From positions 372,001-436,000 of the forward strand of contig NZ_SZVO01000003.1 of assembly GCF_005280585.1 (NCBI RefSeq): a DNA stretch of 64,000 nucleotides. Reading direction: 5' to 3'. This stretch comes from Dyadobacter frigoris. Its GTDB lineage: Bacteria; Bacteroidota; Bacteroidia; Cytophagales; Spirosomataceae. Both the position numbers and the translations under genes were made by a program. Shown here piece after piece: positions 16,262-26,700 of the stretch. The notes beneath the pieces were generated by a model. That model was not told where the DNA came from. It searched no databases and worked only from the letters and a program-made list of their open reading frames with translations. How positions within the stretch are numbered: position 1 is the stretch's first letter; every line of letters starts with the position of its first letter.

Positions 16262-16966
16262 ATGTCAGAAGATAATCCCTATAATCCAAGTAAAATTCTT
16301 AGTTGGGCAGAAGAAGATCGCCCCCGCGAAAAATTGCTTTTGAAAGGAAAAGCAGCATTGTCCAATGCTGAATTAATTGCTATTCTGATAGGTTCCGGCA
16401 CTGTGAAATTATCCGCGGTGGATGTCGCCAAAGGCATTATGAATGCGGTAAATAACAATATCAGCGAACTTGCCCGGCAAGGGATGAAGGATCTGATGAA
16501 AAATAAGGGAATCGGCGAAGCAAAAGCCGTTACAATCCTTGCCGCACTGGAACTAGGCCGCAGAAGAACGGATCATATTCCGAATAAACGTAGAATCATT
16601 AATGGATCTCAGGCGGTATATGATGAAATGAGGCAGCACCTGCTGGATAAATCACATGAAGAATTCTGGATAATAATGCTCAACCGGGCTAATGAAGTTA
16701 TGAAATCCGTTGCTGTAAGTATTGGCGGGATTTCAGGAACAGTTTGTGATCCAAAAATGGTTTTTAAACATGCACTTGAACACATGGCAAGTTCTATTAT
16801 ACTAGTGCACAATCATCCATCAGGACAGCTTAAAGCCAGTGAGCTCGATCTAAATCTTACTCAACAATTGAAAGAATGTGGTATGTTACTAGACCTGCCG
16901 GTCTTAGATCACATTATTTTCACTGATAAAGGATACCTCAGTTTTGTAGATGAGAAAATTTTCTAG
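16262..16966 (+). CDS. radC: RadC family protein with JAB/MPN domain
   Basis: A 234-residue protein with an N-terminal helix-hairpin-helix part (IGEAKAVTILAALELGRR) and a C-terminal JAB1/MPN metallo-domain with the diagnostic HNHPSG and a downstream Asp (ASELDLNLT). The name comes from an early link to DNA repair that has not held up; the true substrate is unknown. The length is standard. It ends one base before the end of the convergent lipoprotein gene, with no terminator between them. Confidence 0.93.
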   Translation: MSEDNPYNPSKILSWAEEDRPREKLLLKGKAALSNAELIAILIGSGTVKLSAVDVAKGIMNAVNNNISELARQGMKDLMKNKGIGEAKAVTILAALELGRRRTDHIPNKRRIINGSQAVYDEMRQHLLDKSHEEFWIIMLNRANEVMKSVAVSIGGISGTVCDPKMVFKHALEHMASSIILVHNHPSGQLKASELDLNLTQQLKECGMLLDLPVLDHIIFTDKGYLSFVDEKIF

Positions 16967-16967
16967 T

Positions 16968-17777
16968 CTAAAAAATCAAATCCTTTTTTACTATTCCGTC
17001 AAGTTCTTTATAAGGGATTGTAAATGTGATTGCTCCGCGTGCATAAGCCGCAATTTCGTATGGATTGTAATAGAAGTAAATTCCTTCTCTGGTAAAAGCA
17101 TAATTTGCCGGTAGAAAAAATTTATGGTTTGTTAAAAAATATCCGGCATTTTCAAGGTTGGTAGTATCGGCCAGATTTTCCAATTTCCTGAAAGACTTTT
17201 CTACTTTTTTAAGCAAAGCAACAGAATCAGCAAGGAACGAAGAGGATTTCAATTCCTTTCCGGTTTGGGTATCAAAAACATAATAAGTCCGGAAACTATT
17301 GGGATGCGCACCACCTGTAAAAGCGTAATGGTCCATTTGATATTGAATGATTTTTGAAGAAATCATAATCGTGTCGCCTTTCAGATCTACTTCCCAGCAA
17401 CCCGGTGCATCCGGAAATTGTGTTTTGAATTTTGTATAATTCGAAGCAAAAACGTCGTAAGCATTTTTGATACTTTTATCAGAACCCGGGTGAGCAGCGA
17501 TACTTGCAGAATCTGCATAGTCGTTTATTCTGTCAATCAGTTTTTGATTTAGAAAAGCACGGATCGTACCAGAAACTGTATCTTGAGCGGCCGGTTCCCA
17601 AACATTAATCACCAGACTTACGCCACCAATCAGCGTAGTATCGCAATTCCCCAGCTCCAATTTATTAAATCCCCCTGCTTTACTTCCTGTTTTAACTTCT
17701 TCTTTTTTAGCAGAAGGAGAACATGCAAATAAGAAAATAAGGTTAGCTAATAATATCAGTTTCGAGAAAATATGCAT
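16968..17777 (-). CDS. DUF3298/DUF4163 lipoprotein
   Basis: The N-terminus MHIFSKLILLANLIFLFAC is a lipoprotein signal with Cys19 as the lipidated residue. The body matches the paired DUF4163 and DUF3298 layout of anti-sigma-like/RsiV-type envelope proteins, with the HYAFTGGAHPNSFRTYYVF motif in the middle and IPYKELDGIV at the end. Members bind ligands such as lysozyme in Firmicutes; in Bacteroidota the role is unknown. It sits alone, downstream of the LytTR pair but separated from it by strong hairpins. Confidence 0.8.
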   Translation of the reverse strand: MHIFSKLILLANLIFLFACSPSAKKEEVKTGSKAGGFNKLELGNCDTTLIGGVSLVINVWEPAAQDTVSGTIRAFLNQKLIDRINDYADSASIAAHPGSDKSIKNAYDVFASNYTKFKTQFPDAPGCWEVDLKGDTIMISSKIIQYQMDHYAFTGGAHPNSFRTYYVFDTQTGKELKSSSFLADSVALLKKVEKSFRKLENLADTTNLENAGYFLTNHKFFLPANYAFTREGIYFYYNPYEIAAYARGAITFTIPYKELDGIVKKDLIF

Positions 17778-17853
17778 GATGATTTTTGAGATTGATGAGT
17801 GCTTTTATTTCAACAATTCGGAGGTATAATAATTGTTCCCAGGTTTTCATTAT

Positions 17854-17947
17854 CCGTCCGACGGTAAAAAAACCGTCGGGCGGAAGAAGGTCCGAAAATT
17901 CCTGAATTAGCTACCCGTCGGACGGCTTTTTCCGCCGTCCGACGGGT
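17854..17947 (-). terminator. Two related GC-rich hairpins after the LytTR gene
   Basis: ACCCGTCGGACGGC at 17,913-17,926 pairs perfectly with 17,934-17,947. A second stem, CCGTCCGACGGT at 17,854-17,865, pairs with 17,872-17,883, with one G-T pair. Both share the CCGTCGGACGG core. They lie 10-100 bases after the response regulator stop. They may end that transcript, although only short T-runs follow. Confidence 0.5.
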
Positions 17948-17957
17948 AATAAAATGT

Positions 17958-18692
17958 CTACAAACTCATCAATTCCTTAAACCGAATCGCCTGCCGACGG
18001 GAAATTTCAATTTTATCTCCACCCTGCAAAGTCACCAAAAGACCACCGCTAAACCAGGGCTCAATTTTTTCTATCCAATGAAGATTGATAATATGTTTAC
18101 GATTAGCCCTGAAATAGGTACCCGGATCAAGCCGTTCTTCCAGATTGTTGAGCGACTTCAATACCAAAGGTTTCTGATCGTCAAAATGCAGACGAACGTA
18201 ATTGCCCATAGATTCAAACAACCTCACTTTCCCTAATTTGACAAACCAGCATTTTTCACCGTCTTTTACAAAAACCTGATCGTTCTCACCAAGAATTTTT
18301 TCTACTCTTTCATGATTAGAAACAGGGATTTCGGTATGCGCCTGGTTTTCTTCAATTCTGTGAATTGTTTCTTTTAACCGTTCTGTATCAATCGGTTTCA
18401 ACAAGTAATCAAGCGCATTAAATTCAAATGCCTTGATTGCGTATTCGTCATAAGCGGTTGTAAAAATCACCTCCGGACTTTTTCCTTCAATAGCAGATAA
18501 AAGCTCGAAACCGTTTTTACCAGGCATCTGTATATCAAGAAATAAAAGTTCAGGCTGTAATTCGTCGATCATTACCAACGCTTCTTCCGCATTGGCAGCT
18601 TCTCCTACAATTTCAATTTTGGTGTATGGTTCAAGTAATCTTTTCAGTTCATTTCTTGCTAGGCGCTCGTCGTCAACAATAAGAGTTCTCAT
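17958..18692 (-). CDS. LytTR-type response regulator
   Basis: A 244-residue regulator with a receiver domain (residues 1 to about 120) and a LytTR DNA-binding domain (about 140-240). The phospho-acceptor is Asp53 in PELLFLDIQMPG, with the acidic pair at residues 7-8 (IVDDE), Thr in FTTAYDEYA and Lys in YLLKPID. The LytTR part shows YFRANRKHIINL and the GGDKIEISRRQ strand. It is 84 bases after the histidine kinase in the same direction, so the two form a two-component pair. Targets are unknown. Confidence 0.93.
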   Translation of the reverse strand: MRTLIVDDERLARNELKRLLEPYTKIEIVGEAANAEEALVMIDELQPELLFLDIQMPGKNGFELLSAIEGKSPEVIFTTAYDEYAIKAFEFNALDYLLKPIDTERLKETIHRIEENQAHTEIPVSNHERVEKILGENDQVFVKDGEKCWFVKLGKVRLFESMGNYVRLHFDDQKPLVLKSLNNLEERLDPGTYFRANRKHIINLHWIEKIEPWFSGGLLVTLQGGDKIEISRRQAIRFKELMSL

Positions 18693-18776
18693 GGCGGTTT
18701 TTGGGAATTGTTTATTAAATAAAAATCTTGAATCGTTACTTAAAATTGAATTTCGGTGACTTGCAAAGATAGCATT

Positions 18777-19850
18777 TTAGTCAACCTGCAAAAGCTGCAT
18801 CTGATCAGAAAGCGTTGGTATGCGTACTTCTGAACAAACAATTCCCTCCTTTTCCTGAAAAATTCTAAATGAAGCACCCTTACCATATAAAATAGAAAGT
18901 CGTTCAGCAGTATTTTTTAATCCAACCCCACCAGAATCCATGTTTTCCAGATTACTTGAAGTACTAACCAGATTGCCGGTATTCCTTATTTGAATAATCA
19001 GAATATCCTCTTCAATATCGGATTTCACTTCCAGAAATCCGCCACCCATTAATTTGGAAACGCCATGTTTAATACCATTTTCCACCAAAGTTTGTAACAT
19101 CATGGGCGGAACCTGCCAGTAAACAGCTTGTGGATTTGTTTCAATCGTATATTTAAGCCTTTCCTCATACCTGACTTTTTCAAGTTCCAGATAATCTTCA
19201 ACTGTTTTTAACTCTTCCTGTAAATCAACCGTTTTCCTACGGTCTGCTAAAAGCGAATTTCGTAAGATATTGGATAACTGCGTAATACTGATCTGTGCTT
19301 TTGAAGGATCTTCATAAACCAGCGCACGAATACTGTTCAGTGCATTGAAGGTAAAATGCGGATTGAGTTGCGAACGTAAAACTTTTGCCTCGGCCTCGCG
19401 CATAGAAGTTTTGAGCATTATTTTCTCATAATCCGTCAACCTGTTTTGTTCAACATAATGATAAACCGTGTAGGAAAGTATCCAGGCAAGTAAATTTTTA
19501 CACCAGCCGGCATAATAATTCCAGAAGACAAACGGCTGGTTCATCAGATTTTCCTCTAAAATTTTTCTATCAAGAGGAAGATTTACAACGGTCATAATCA
19601 GGCCCAAAAATAATACCGACGCGCCTACACGCAGTGCAAGCCTGGGTAATGGCAACGTAGACCAGTTCCAACGACGGATGACAAGTCTGTAAATATGCGT
19701 AAGCGTAATGCCCAGAAGAATATTGGCAAGGCTGCTGTATAAATTGGTAAGATCAAATCCGTATTCCAAAGTGTACAAAACGAACTCATACATAATGAGC
19801 ACGGTCCAGCCCACGATTTGCAAGGTCCAGTAAATTTTCCTTTTGGACAT
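18777..19850 (-). CDS. LytS/YehU-type sensor histidine kinase
   Basis: A 357-residue inner-membrane kinase with four predicted N-terminal helices (about residues 8-30, 38-58, 70-92 and 115-133). A short coil leads to the His_kinase domain with the phosphorylated His165 in LRSQLNPHFTFNAL, and the ATPase part has VENGIKHG and GGVGLKNTAERL. There is no large sensor domain, so the signal is probably sensed in the membrane. It partners the LytTR regulator downstream. Confidence 0.92.
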   Translation of the reverse strand: MSKRKIYWTLQIVGWTVLIMYEFVLYTLEYGFDLTNLYSSLANILLGITLTHIYRLVIRRWNWSTLPLPRLALRVGASVLFLGLIMTVVNLPLDRKILEENLMNQPFVFWNYYAGWCKNLLAWILSYTVYHYVEQNRLTDYEKIMLKTSMREAEAKVLRSQLNPHFTFNALNSIRALVYEDPSKAQISITQLSNILRNSLLADRRKTVDLQEELKTVEDYLELEKVRYEERLKYTIETNPQAVYWQVPPMMLQTLVENGIKHGVSKLMGGGFLEVKSDIEEDILIIQIRNTGNLVSTSSNLENMDSGGVGLKNTAERLSILYGKGASFRIFQEKEGIVCSEVRIPTLSDQMQLLQVD

Positions 19851-19953
19851 GAGTTAAAGGTTACAGCTGATGACTAAGCCACAAAAGTATGGAACAGCCG
19901 TCAGCTTTCAGCCATAAATACATCAAAGGAATTGCCCCTACACAAACGGTTCT

Positions 19954-20598
19954 CTACAAGGTTTGAGGAATTTCCAATGAAAGCAGATGTGTCGTATCGT
20001 TTCTTACTTCCATTTCAAAAAGGCCGGTGTCATAAGAATAATTGATACGGTACAGACACAAATTGCTGTGCTCATAATCATCCATATGGATCAATGATTC
20101 CTTGAAAAGAACGGTTAACAATACGCGCATAGCACGGCCGTGCATGGCAATGAGAATATTTCTTTCGTGCGGACGGGATAGAAATGTTTCGATCACCGGA
20201 ATCTGACGGTCACGAACCTGGATTGGGCTCTCACCTTCTTCTGCGGCGCGGTCAAAATCACCGGCTTTCCATGCTAGTACAAGATCACGGTAATAACTTG
20301 TATCACCGGTATTGGGCTCTTTGCCTTCACGAAGGCCCCAGGAAATCTCATTCAGGCCTGGATAACTCTCGTGCGGAATGCCTTGTTTTATGAAACCACG
20401 GACCGACTGGTGTGTTCGCTGTAAATCAGAAGTATATATTTTATCAAAAGGTACATGCTGGTAAGCATTAAAAAAAGCAGCGGCCTGAGCCTCTCCCCAT
20501 TCGTTCAATTTAGAATCAACACCACTTCCCTGTACAACTCCTCTACGATTAAGATCAGTTTCACCGTGGCGAATGAGATATATAGACTTTCTTTTCAA
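19954..20598 (-). CDS. Histidine phosphatase (phosphoglycerate mutase-like)
   Basis: A 214-residue cytosolic protein of the histidine phosphatase superfamily. The catalytic LIRHGETDLN sits at residues 8-17 and the second His in MHGRAMRVLL. The size and the QGSGVDSKLNEWG motif fit the small phosphatase group rather than true glycolytic mutase; the substrate is not known. The start appears to be TTG at 20,598; no ATG or GTG lies between it and an upstream in-frame stop. The gene is divergent from the thioesterase gene. Confidence 0.85.
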   Translation of the reverse strand: MKRKSIYLIRHGETDLNRRGVVQGSGVDSKLNEWGEAQAAAFFNAYQHVPFDKIYTSDLQRTHQSVRGFIKQGIPHESYPGLNEISWGLREGKEPNTGDTSYYRDLVLAWKAGDFDRAAEEGESPIQVRDRQIPVIETFLSRPHERNILIAMHGRAMRVLLTVLFKESLIHMDDYEHSNLCLYRINYSYDTGLFEMEVRNDTTHLLSLEIPQTL

Positions 20599-20681
20599 AA
20601 TAATTGTATTATTTAAATATTATTTTTGCAAATACCTTGTTTATGACTAATATAGCAGGTACAAATTTATACAATTTTTAT

Positions 20682-21107
20682 ATGTTCGCAACATCCATTT
20701 CTCTTGACGCCATTCATTCTTTTAGCAAAAACACAATTGCCGATCATATTGGTATTGAATTTCTGGAAATAGGAACAGATTATATTGTGGCCCGGATGCC
20801 TGTTGATCACCGTACGCATCAGCCTTTTGGGATTTTGCACGGCGGAGCATCAGTTGTTTTGGCTGAAACACTGGGAAGTATTGCTTCTTTTTTATGTTTG
20901 AAAGATCCAGACAATCAGCATGCTGTTGGGCTTGAAATAAATGCCAATCATCTTAGGCCGGCAAAGAACGGATTTGTTTACGGACGTGTTACACCTATAC
21001 ATGTTGGAAGGACGACGCATATCTGGGATATTAAAATCACCAATGAAGAAAATAAATTGGTTTGCGTAAGTCGCTTAACAGTCGCCATTGTCAGTGCGAA
21101 CCGTTAA
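20682..21107 (+). CDS. PaaI-type hotdog thioesterase, probably for DHNA-CoA
   Basis: A 141-residue hotdog-fold acyl-CoA thioesterase. The motif HQPFGILHGGASVVLAET is the active-site signature (Gln, Gly-His-Gly and Glu), followed by GLEINANHLRP. Because the next gene is isochorismate synthase, the likely substrate is 1,4-dihydroxy-2-naphthoyl-CoA in menaquinone synthesis (MenI-type); this is inference from context. The ATG at 20,682 was chosen because it gives the usual length. The frame is open for 26 more codons upstream but has no homology-like content there. Confidence 0.85.
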   Translation: MFATSISLDAIHSFSKNTIADHIGIEFLEIGTDYIVARMPVDHRTHQPFGILHGGASVVLAETLGSIASFLCLKDPDNQHAVGLEINANHLRPAKNGFVYGRVTPIHVGRTTHIWDIKITNEENKLVCVSRLTVAIVSANR

Positions 21108-21166
21108 TTTCAACAAAAGTAAGTTATGGATTCAGAGCGGGCTTAGGTCTGTTAAAGATTAAATAA

Positions 21167-22417
21167 ATGATTTCGACTCAAATTAGAACGGCTCAGTCCA
21201 TTTTAGAACGTTTTGAAGCAGAAGAACTTTGGAAAGCAGCAAAAGAACTGGGTTTTCCATGTGCCATGTGGAAACTTCCCTTTACCAGTAAAATAAAATT
21301 ATTAATATCGATCAGAGAAGGAATCCGTAGTTGCCAGCCAGATATGGAAAAACTTTCTTCCGGCTTCATGATCAGTCCCTTTCTTTGGAATGAAAACGAA
21401 GATGTCCTTTATATGGAAGGAGATATTATCGCTGTTTATTCGGAAAGTGGCTTATTGGAACAACTTGATAATAAACTGGGGGAGGAACATCCGGAAGTTA
21501 AAAAGCTTGTTGATTCAGCTTCAAAAATTAAAGAAGAAGAAACCGGAGAATATACAGAAAACCTGCCTTTGCTAGTCGCAACGCTATCCGATCACGATAC
21601 AAGAGCTAGGTTTGAAAGAACCGTCGAACTTGCCGTTTCTGCCATAAAGCAAAAACAGTTTCACAAAGTTGTTTTATCCCGCACAAAAGAGCTTTGCTAT
21701 ACTGAACACTTCCAACCCGCAAAAGCTTTTCAAAAATTGGCAAAAGTATATGCTCACGCTTTTGTTTCTCTGGTTAGTTTACCGGACCAGAAAGAATTGT
21801 GGCTTGGAGCCAGTCCGGAAGCTTTGGTGCAGCAAACAGCGGATGGCACGTTTAAAACAATGTCTCTGGCAGGTACTCAAAAAGCCAAAGATGAAAACGG
21901 AGATCTTCTGGCAAAATATGATATTCGCTGGGGACAAAAAGAAATTGAAGAACAGGCTTTGGTAAGCCGTTATATTATTGAATGCTTTAAAAAAATTCGA
22001 TTAAGGGAATATTTGGAAACGGGTCCGAAAACCGTTTTAGCAGGAAACCTTTATCACCTTCGGAGCGATTTTGAAGTTGACACTAATGCGCTCAATTTTC
22101 CGGAACTTTCGTCTGTTATGCTTCGCCTGCTTCATCCGACTTCCGCGATCTGCGGAGTTCCCAAAATACCTAGTCTCAAATTTATTTCTGAAATTGAAGG
22201 GTACGATCGTTCTTTCTACAGCGGATTCCTGGGTCCTGTTCAGGTTGATGGTGATTCGAATTTATTCGTTAACCTGAGAACTGTCCGGCTAAAAGATGGT
22301 ATTGCCACGTTTTATGCAGGTGCAGGTATTACAGAAGACTCAATTCCAGAACGTGAATGGGAAGAAACAGAGCTCAAATGTGATACACTTTTGAAAGTGA
22401 TTGCAAAAGAATTTTAA
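21167..22417 (+). CDS. menF: Isochorismate synthase (menaquinone)
   Basis: A 416-residue chorismate-binding enzyme converting chorismate to isochorismate, the first step of menaquinone synthesis. The C-terminal catalytic domain shows FHKVVLSRTKEL, SPEALVQ, TMSLAGTQKAK, HPTSAICGVPK and YAGAGITEDSIPEREWEET, all standard for the MenF/DhbC/EntC family. Siderophore use is possible, but no NRPS genes lie near, and the thioesterase upstream favours menaquinone. Other men genes are not in this window. Spacing to the thioesterase is 59 bases. Confidence 0.9.
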   Translation: MISTQIRTAQSILERFEAEELWKAAKELGFPCAMWKLPFTSKIKLLISIREGIRSCQPDMEKLSSGFMISPFLWNENEDVLYMEGDIIAVYSESGLLEQLDNKLGEEHPEVKKLVDSASKIKEEETGEYTENLPLLVATLSDHDTRARFERTVELAVSAIKQKQFHKVVLSRTKELCYTEHFQPAKAFQKLAKVYAHAFVSLVSLPDQKELWLGASPEALVQQTADGTFKTMSLAGTQKAKDENGDLLAKYDIRWGQKEIEEQALVSRYIIECFKKIRLREYLETGPKTVLAGNLYHLRSDFEVDTNALNFPELSSVMLRLLHPTSAICGVPKIPSLKFISEIEGYDRSFYSGFLGPVQVDGDSNLFVNLRTVRLKDGIATFYAGAGITEDSIPEREWEETELKCDTLLKVIAKEF

Positions 22418-22569
22418 AAAAATTACGCCCTTCTGTTAAACTTTTATAGTAGGAAACTATCCAAGCAGTATTACATTTACGTAACAATTTGTAAACTTCC
22501 ACGGTTTCTGATTGTTACCTATTCCTAACAAGTTAATAATTTAAAAATTTCTTGAAATAGTACACCTCT

Positions 22570-23679
22570 ATGAATCGCATTCTTCCAGGGCCTAATTTTT
22601 TATGTCGATCTAGTTTAAAAAAATCTTTTCTTTCTTCACTTTTCTTAGCCGTTTTCAGCACAGTATTTTTTTCGTGCGGAGAAAAAAAAGATACATTCAA
22701 AAAAAATGACGGCAAATCTGCCCCTACTACCGTCGATGTAATTATCGCGGCAAGAGAAAATGTAAGCGATAAAGTTGAGGTAAACGGCACGGTGGTTGCC
22801 AACGAATTTGCCGAATTACGTCCGGAAGTAAGCGGATTATTAATTTTCCTCGATGTTCCGGAAGGAAAAACTGTTCAAAAGGGAGTAGTAATAGCCAGAA
22901 TAAATAGTGCAGATCTGGTAGCGCAAATGAACAAATCCAAAATTCTTTTGGATAATGCTTTACTAACAGAAGACCGGTTAAAGAAACTGATCGCTATTAA
23001 TGGAGTAAATCAGGCAGATTACGATCTGGCTATCAATAATTCGAATTCGCTTAAAGCCGATATAGCCTATACTCAGGCTTTAATTGACAAAACAATTATT
23101 CGTGCACCATTTACGGGTGTTGTAGGTTTGCGTAAAGTAAGCGCCGGAACATACGTTTCGCCAACAACAATCATTGCAACGATGCAGCAATTGAATAATT
23201 TACGGATTGATTTTACCGTACCGGAAGTCTATCAGACTTTTGTTCAAAAGGGAAGCTCGGTTGATGTCATAATAGATCAGAAAGGAACTGTTCAAAAAGC
23301 CCGGATCATTGCTACTGAACCCAAAATTGACCAGTCTACAAGAAATATTACTGTAAGAGCCGTATTAAGTTCAGGAACGCCAAGCCCTGGCTCTTTTGCG
23401 AAAGTTCTCTTGAACGCCGGAGCACAAAAAAGCAGCATATTAATTCCTACCAACTGTATAATTCCGGAATCAAGGGATAAAAAAGTTGTTACGGTGAAGG
23501 GAGGAAAAGCTGTTTTTGTGAGTATTCAAACAGGTGTTCGCAAAGCCGATTTTGTGGAAGTTACGAGTGGTATCAACGTGGGAGATTCCATTGTTGTTTC
23601 CGGGGTATTGTTCGCCCGTCCCGATGCGCCTGTGAAAGTGAGAGCAGTAAAAACCCTGAATTCAACAATAGCCGAATAG
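22570..23679 (+). CDS. RND efflux periplasmic adaptor, lipoprotein
   Basis: A 369-residue membrane-fusion protein of the AcrA/MexA type. Residues 20-36 form a lipoprotein signal with lipidated Cys36 (VFFSCGEKK). A lipoyl-like half-motif (GLLIFLDVPEGKTVQKG), a hairpin, the beta-barrel domain (RAPFTGVVGLRKVSAG) and the membrane-proximal domain follow in order. It bridges the inner-membrane pump and the outer-membrane channel encoded next. Spacing to the pump gene is 36 bases, so one operon is clear. No dedicated regulator lies next to it. Confidence 0.93.
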   Translation: MNRILPGPNFLCRSSLKKSFLSSLFLAVFSTVFFSCGEKKDTFKKNDGKSAPTTVDVIIAARENVSDKVEVNGTVVANEFAELRPEVSGLLIFLDVPEGKTVQKGVVIARINSADLVAQMNKSKILLDNALLTEDRLKKLIAINGVNQADYDLAINNSNSLKADIAYTQALIDKTIIRAPFTGVVGLRKVSAGTYVSPTTIIATMQQLNNLRIDFTVPEVYQTFVQKGSSVDVIIDQKGTVQKARIIATEPKIDQSTRNITVRAVLSSGTPSPGSFAKVLLNAGAQKSSILIPTNCIIPESRDKKVVTVKGGKAVFVSIQTGVRKADFVEVTSGINVGDSIVVSGVLFARPDAPVKVRAVKTLNSTIAE

Positions 23680-23715
23680 CGGCATTTCGGTGCCCATTCT
23701 TTTGACAATCATCCT

Positions 23716-26700
23716 ATGAATATTTCGGAATTATCGCTGAACCGGCCAGTACTAGCCGTGGTTATGAACCTGCTTATCATCCTCTTTGGAGTAGTAGGTT
23801 ATAACTTTTTGTCTCTGAGGGATTATCCCGCCATTGACCCTCCCATTGTAAACGTCCGCACCAGCTATACAGGTGCCAATGCCGATATTATTGAAAGCCA
23901 GATCACGGAACCTCTTGAAAAAAGCATCAATGGGATTCCCGGAATTAAAAGTATAAGCTCATCGAGCCAGATTGGCGCCAGTAATATTACAGTTGAATTC
24001 AACCTTGAAATTGACCTGGAAGCTGCTGCCAATGATGTGCGTGACAAAGTAAGTCAGGCGCAAAGGAATTTACCACAAGATATAGATGCCCCTCCTGTTG
24101 TAGCCAAAGCAGATGCAAACAGTGATTTTATTCTGCTTTTGGCGGTACAAAGTCCATCCAAAGGTCTTCTGGAATTAAGTGAATATGCTGAAAACGTTTT
24201 GCAGCAAAGTCTTCAAACAATTGATGGTGTAAGCGCAATTAACATTTTTGGTCAGAAAAGATATGCCATGCGTATCTGGCTGAACCCTGATCAGATGAGC
24301 GCTTATAATGTTTCCTTCAATGATATTAACACAACGCTGAGTGCAGAAAATGTAGAACTTCCTGCCGGGAAAATTTACGGTAATGAAACCGAACTTACCA
24401 TCCGTACGATGGGAAGGCTGACTTCTGAAAAAGAATTCAGCGATCTTATTATAAAAAACGACAGTACCGGAATTGTCCGGCTTAGCAATGTTGCCAAAGT
24501 TGAACTAGGTCCTGAAACCGAAGAACAAAGCTGGAAATACAATGGTGTTTACGCAGTAGGTTTGGCCGTAATTCCACAACCAGGAGCCAACTATGTTAAG
24601 ATTTCAGAAGAATTCAATAAACGACTGGCCGAGATTGCCAAGTCAAATAAGTCAGATATTACCTTCAACGTTTTGATTGATAATACCCGTCTTGTTCGTC
24701 AGTCGGTGGAAGAAGTGGAAGAAACGCTGATCATTTCCTTCGGACTTGTGGTAATCGTAATTTTATTCTTCTTCCGGAATTTCCTGGTTGCCGTTCGTCC
24801 ATTGATCGACATTCCGATTTCACTGGTAGCGACATTTTTTGTCATGTACCTTTTCGGCTTTTCTATTAATATTCTTACACTTTTAGGAATTGTTCTGGCA
24901 ACGGGGCTTGTAGTGGATGATGGTATTGTAGTAACGGAGAATATTTTCCGAAAGCTGGAAGAAGGTCTCCCTATTCGAGAGGCAGCGCTTGAAGGTAGCA
25001 AGGAAATTTTCTTCGCTGTAATTTCAACTTCCCTGACGCTGGCCGTTGTGTTTTTGCCTGTAATTTTCCTTGAAGGTTTCGTAGGAAGTTTATTCCGGGA
25101 ATTTGGTATCGTGGTAGCATCTGCTGTATTAATTTCTGCCTTTGTATCGCTTACAATCACACCGGTTCTAAACGTATTCCTGAATCGTAAAAACGCCGGA
25201 CACGGTTGGTTTTATAATAAAACAGAGCCATTTTTCACAGGAATGGAAGATGGATACAACCGGATGCTTACTGGTTTCATTAAAGTGCGCTGGATGGCGT
25301 GGGTTTTGGTACTTGCCTGCGTTGGAATAATTTATTTTACGTATAAACATTTACCTAGTGAATTGGCCCCGATGGAAGACCGGAATAGCGTCCGTCTTAG
25401 TATGTCCGCTCCTGAGGGAACCAGTTATGATAAAATGCAGGGCATTGCGGATGAGGTTGTTAATTATCTGAATGATTCCATTCCTGAACGTGATTTCGTG
25501 TTTTCTTCCACTCCAGGTTTTGGCGGCGGCGGTGTTAATGCTGCTTCTGGTCGTATTGGATTAGTACCAGCCGGTGAAAGAAAAAGAAGCCAGAACGATA
25601 TCGCGATGGCGATTAATAAAAAACTTCCGCAGTTTAATGATGCACGGATATTTGCAGTTCAGGAACAAACGATTGCTGTTGGTATTGGATCACGTGGTGC
25701 ACTGCCCGTTCAATTTATTCTTCAAAATCTGGACTTTGCAAAATTGAGTGAAGTATTACCTAAATTTTTGGAAGAGGCACGTAAAGATCCTGTTTTCCAA
25801 AATGTTGACGTTAACTTAAAGTTCAACAAACCGGAAGTTCAACTAACAATAGATCGCTTGAAAGCGCGTGATTTGGGATTGTCTACAACAGATGTAGCTG
25901 CAACAATTCAGGCTGCATTTAGTGGAAGAAGATTGGCATATTTTATCCGAAACGGTCAACAATATCAGGTGATCGGACAGGTTGAAAGAGCCGATCGTGA
26001 TAAACCTGCGGACATTGAAAAATTGTATGTGAGAAATAGCCGGGGACAAAACATTCCATTGACGTCTGTTGTTAAAATGGTAGAACAAAGTGGCCCACCG
26101 ACTCTTTATCACTATAACCGATATAAAAGCGCCACGATTTCTGCTTCTCTCGTTGAAGGAAAAACCGTTGGAGATGGTGTTTTAGCAATGCGTACGATCG
26201 CAAATAAGTTACTGGATGAAACTTTCCAGACTTCATTAAGCGGACCTTCCCGGGATTATGAAGAAAGTTCTTCCAATACGAGTTTCGCATTCGGTTTGGC
26301 TTTATTGCTTGTTTATCTGGTGCTTGCCGGACAGTTTGAAAGTTTTACAGATCCTTTTATTATCATGATTACGGTACCTCTGGCTTTGGCAGGAGCACTT
26401 TTGAGTTTGTATATTTTTGGTTTGACCATTAATATTTTCTCTCAGATCGGTATGATCATGCTGATCGGGCTGGTTACAAAAAATGGTATCCTGATCGTTG
26501 AATTTGCGAACCAGAAACGGGAACATGGTATGAAGCGATTACCGGCCGTAATTGAATCAGCAACACAACGTTTACGCCCGATTTTAATGACGAGTCTTGC
26601 AACGGCATTTGGAGCTTTGCCAATTGCGTTAAGTCTTGGTGCGGCGGCTACAAGCCGTGTGCCACTGGGGGTTGTAATCGTAGGCGGCCTGACATTTTCT

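Noticed and set aside
24699..25160. A 153-codon antisense frame in the RND pump gene
   Set aside because: Ser/Thr/Lys-rich product typical of a reverse reading of membrane-protein codons; no independent evidence.
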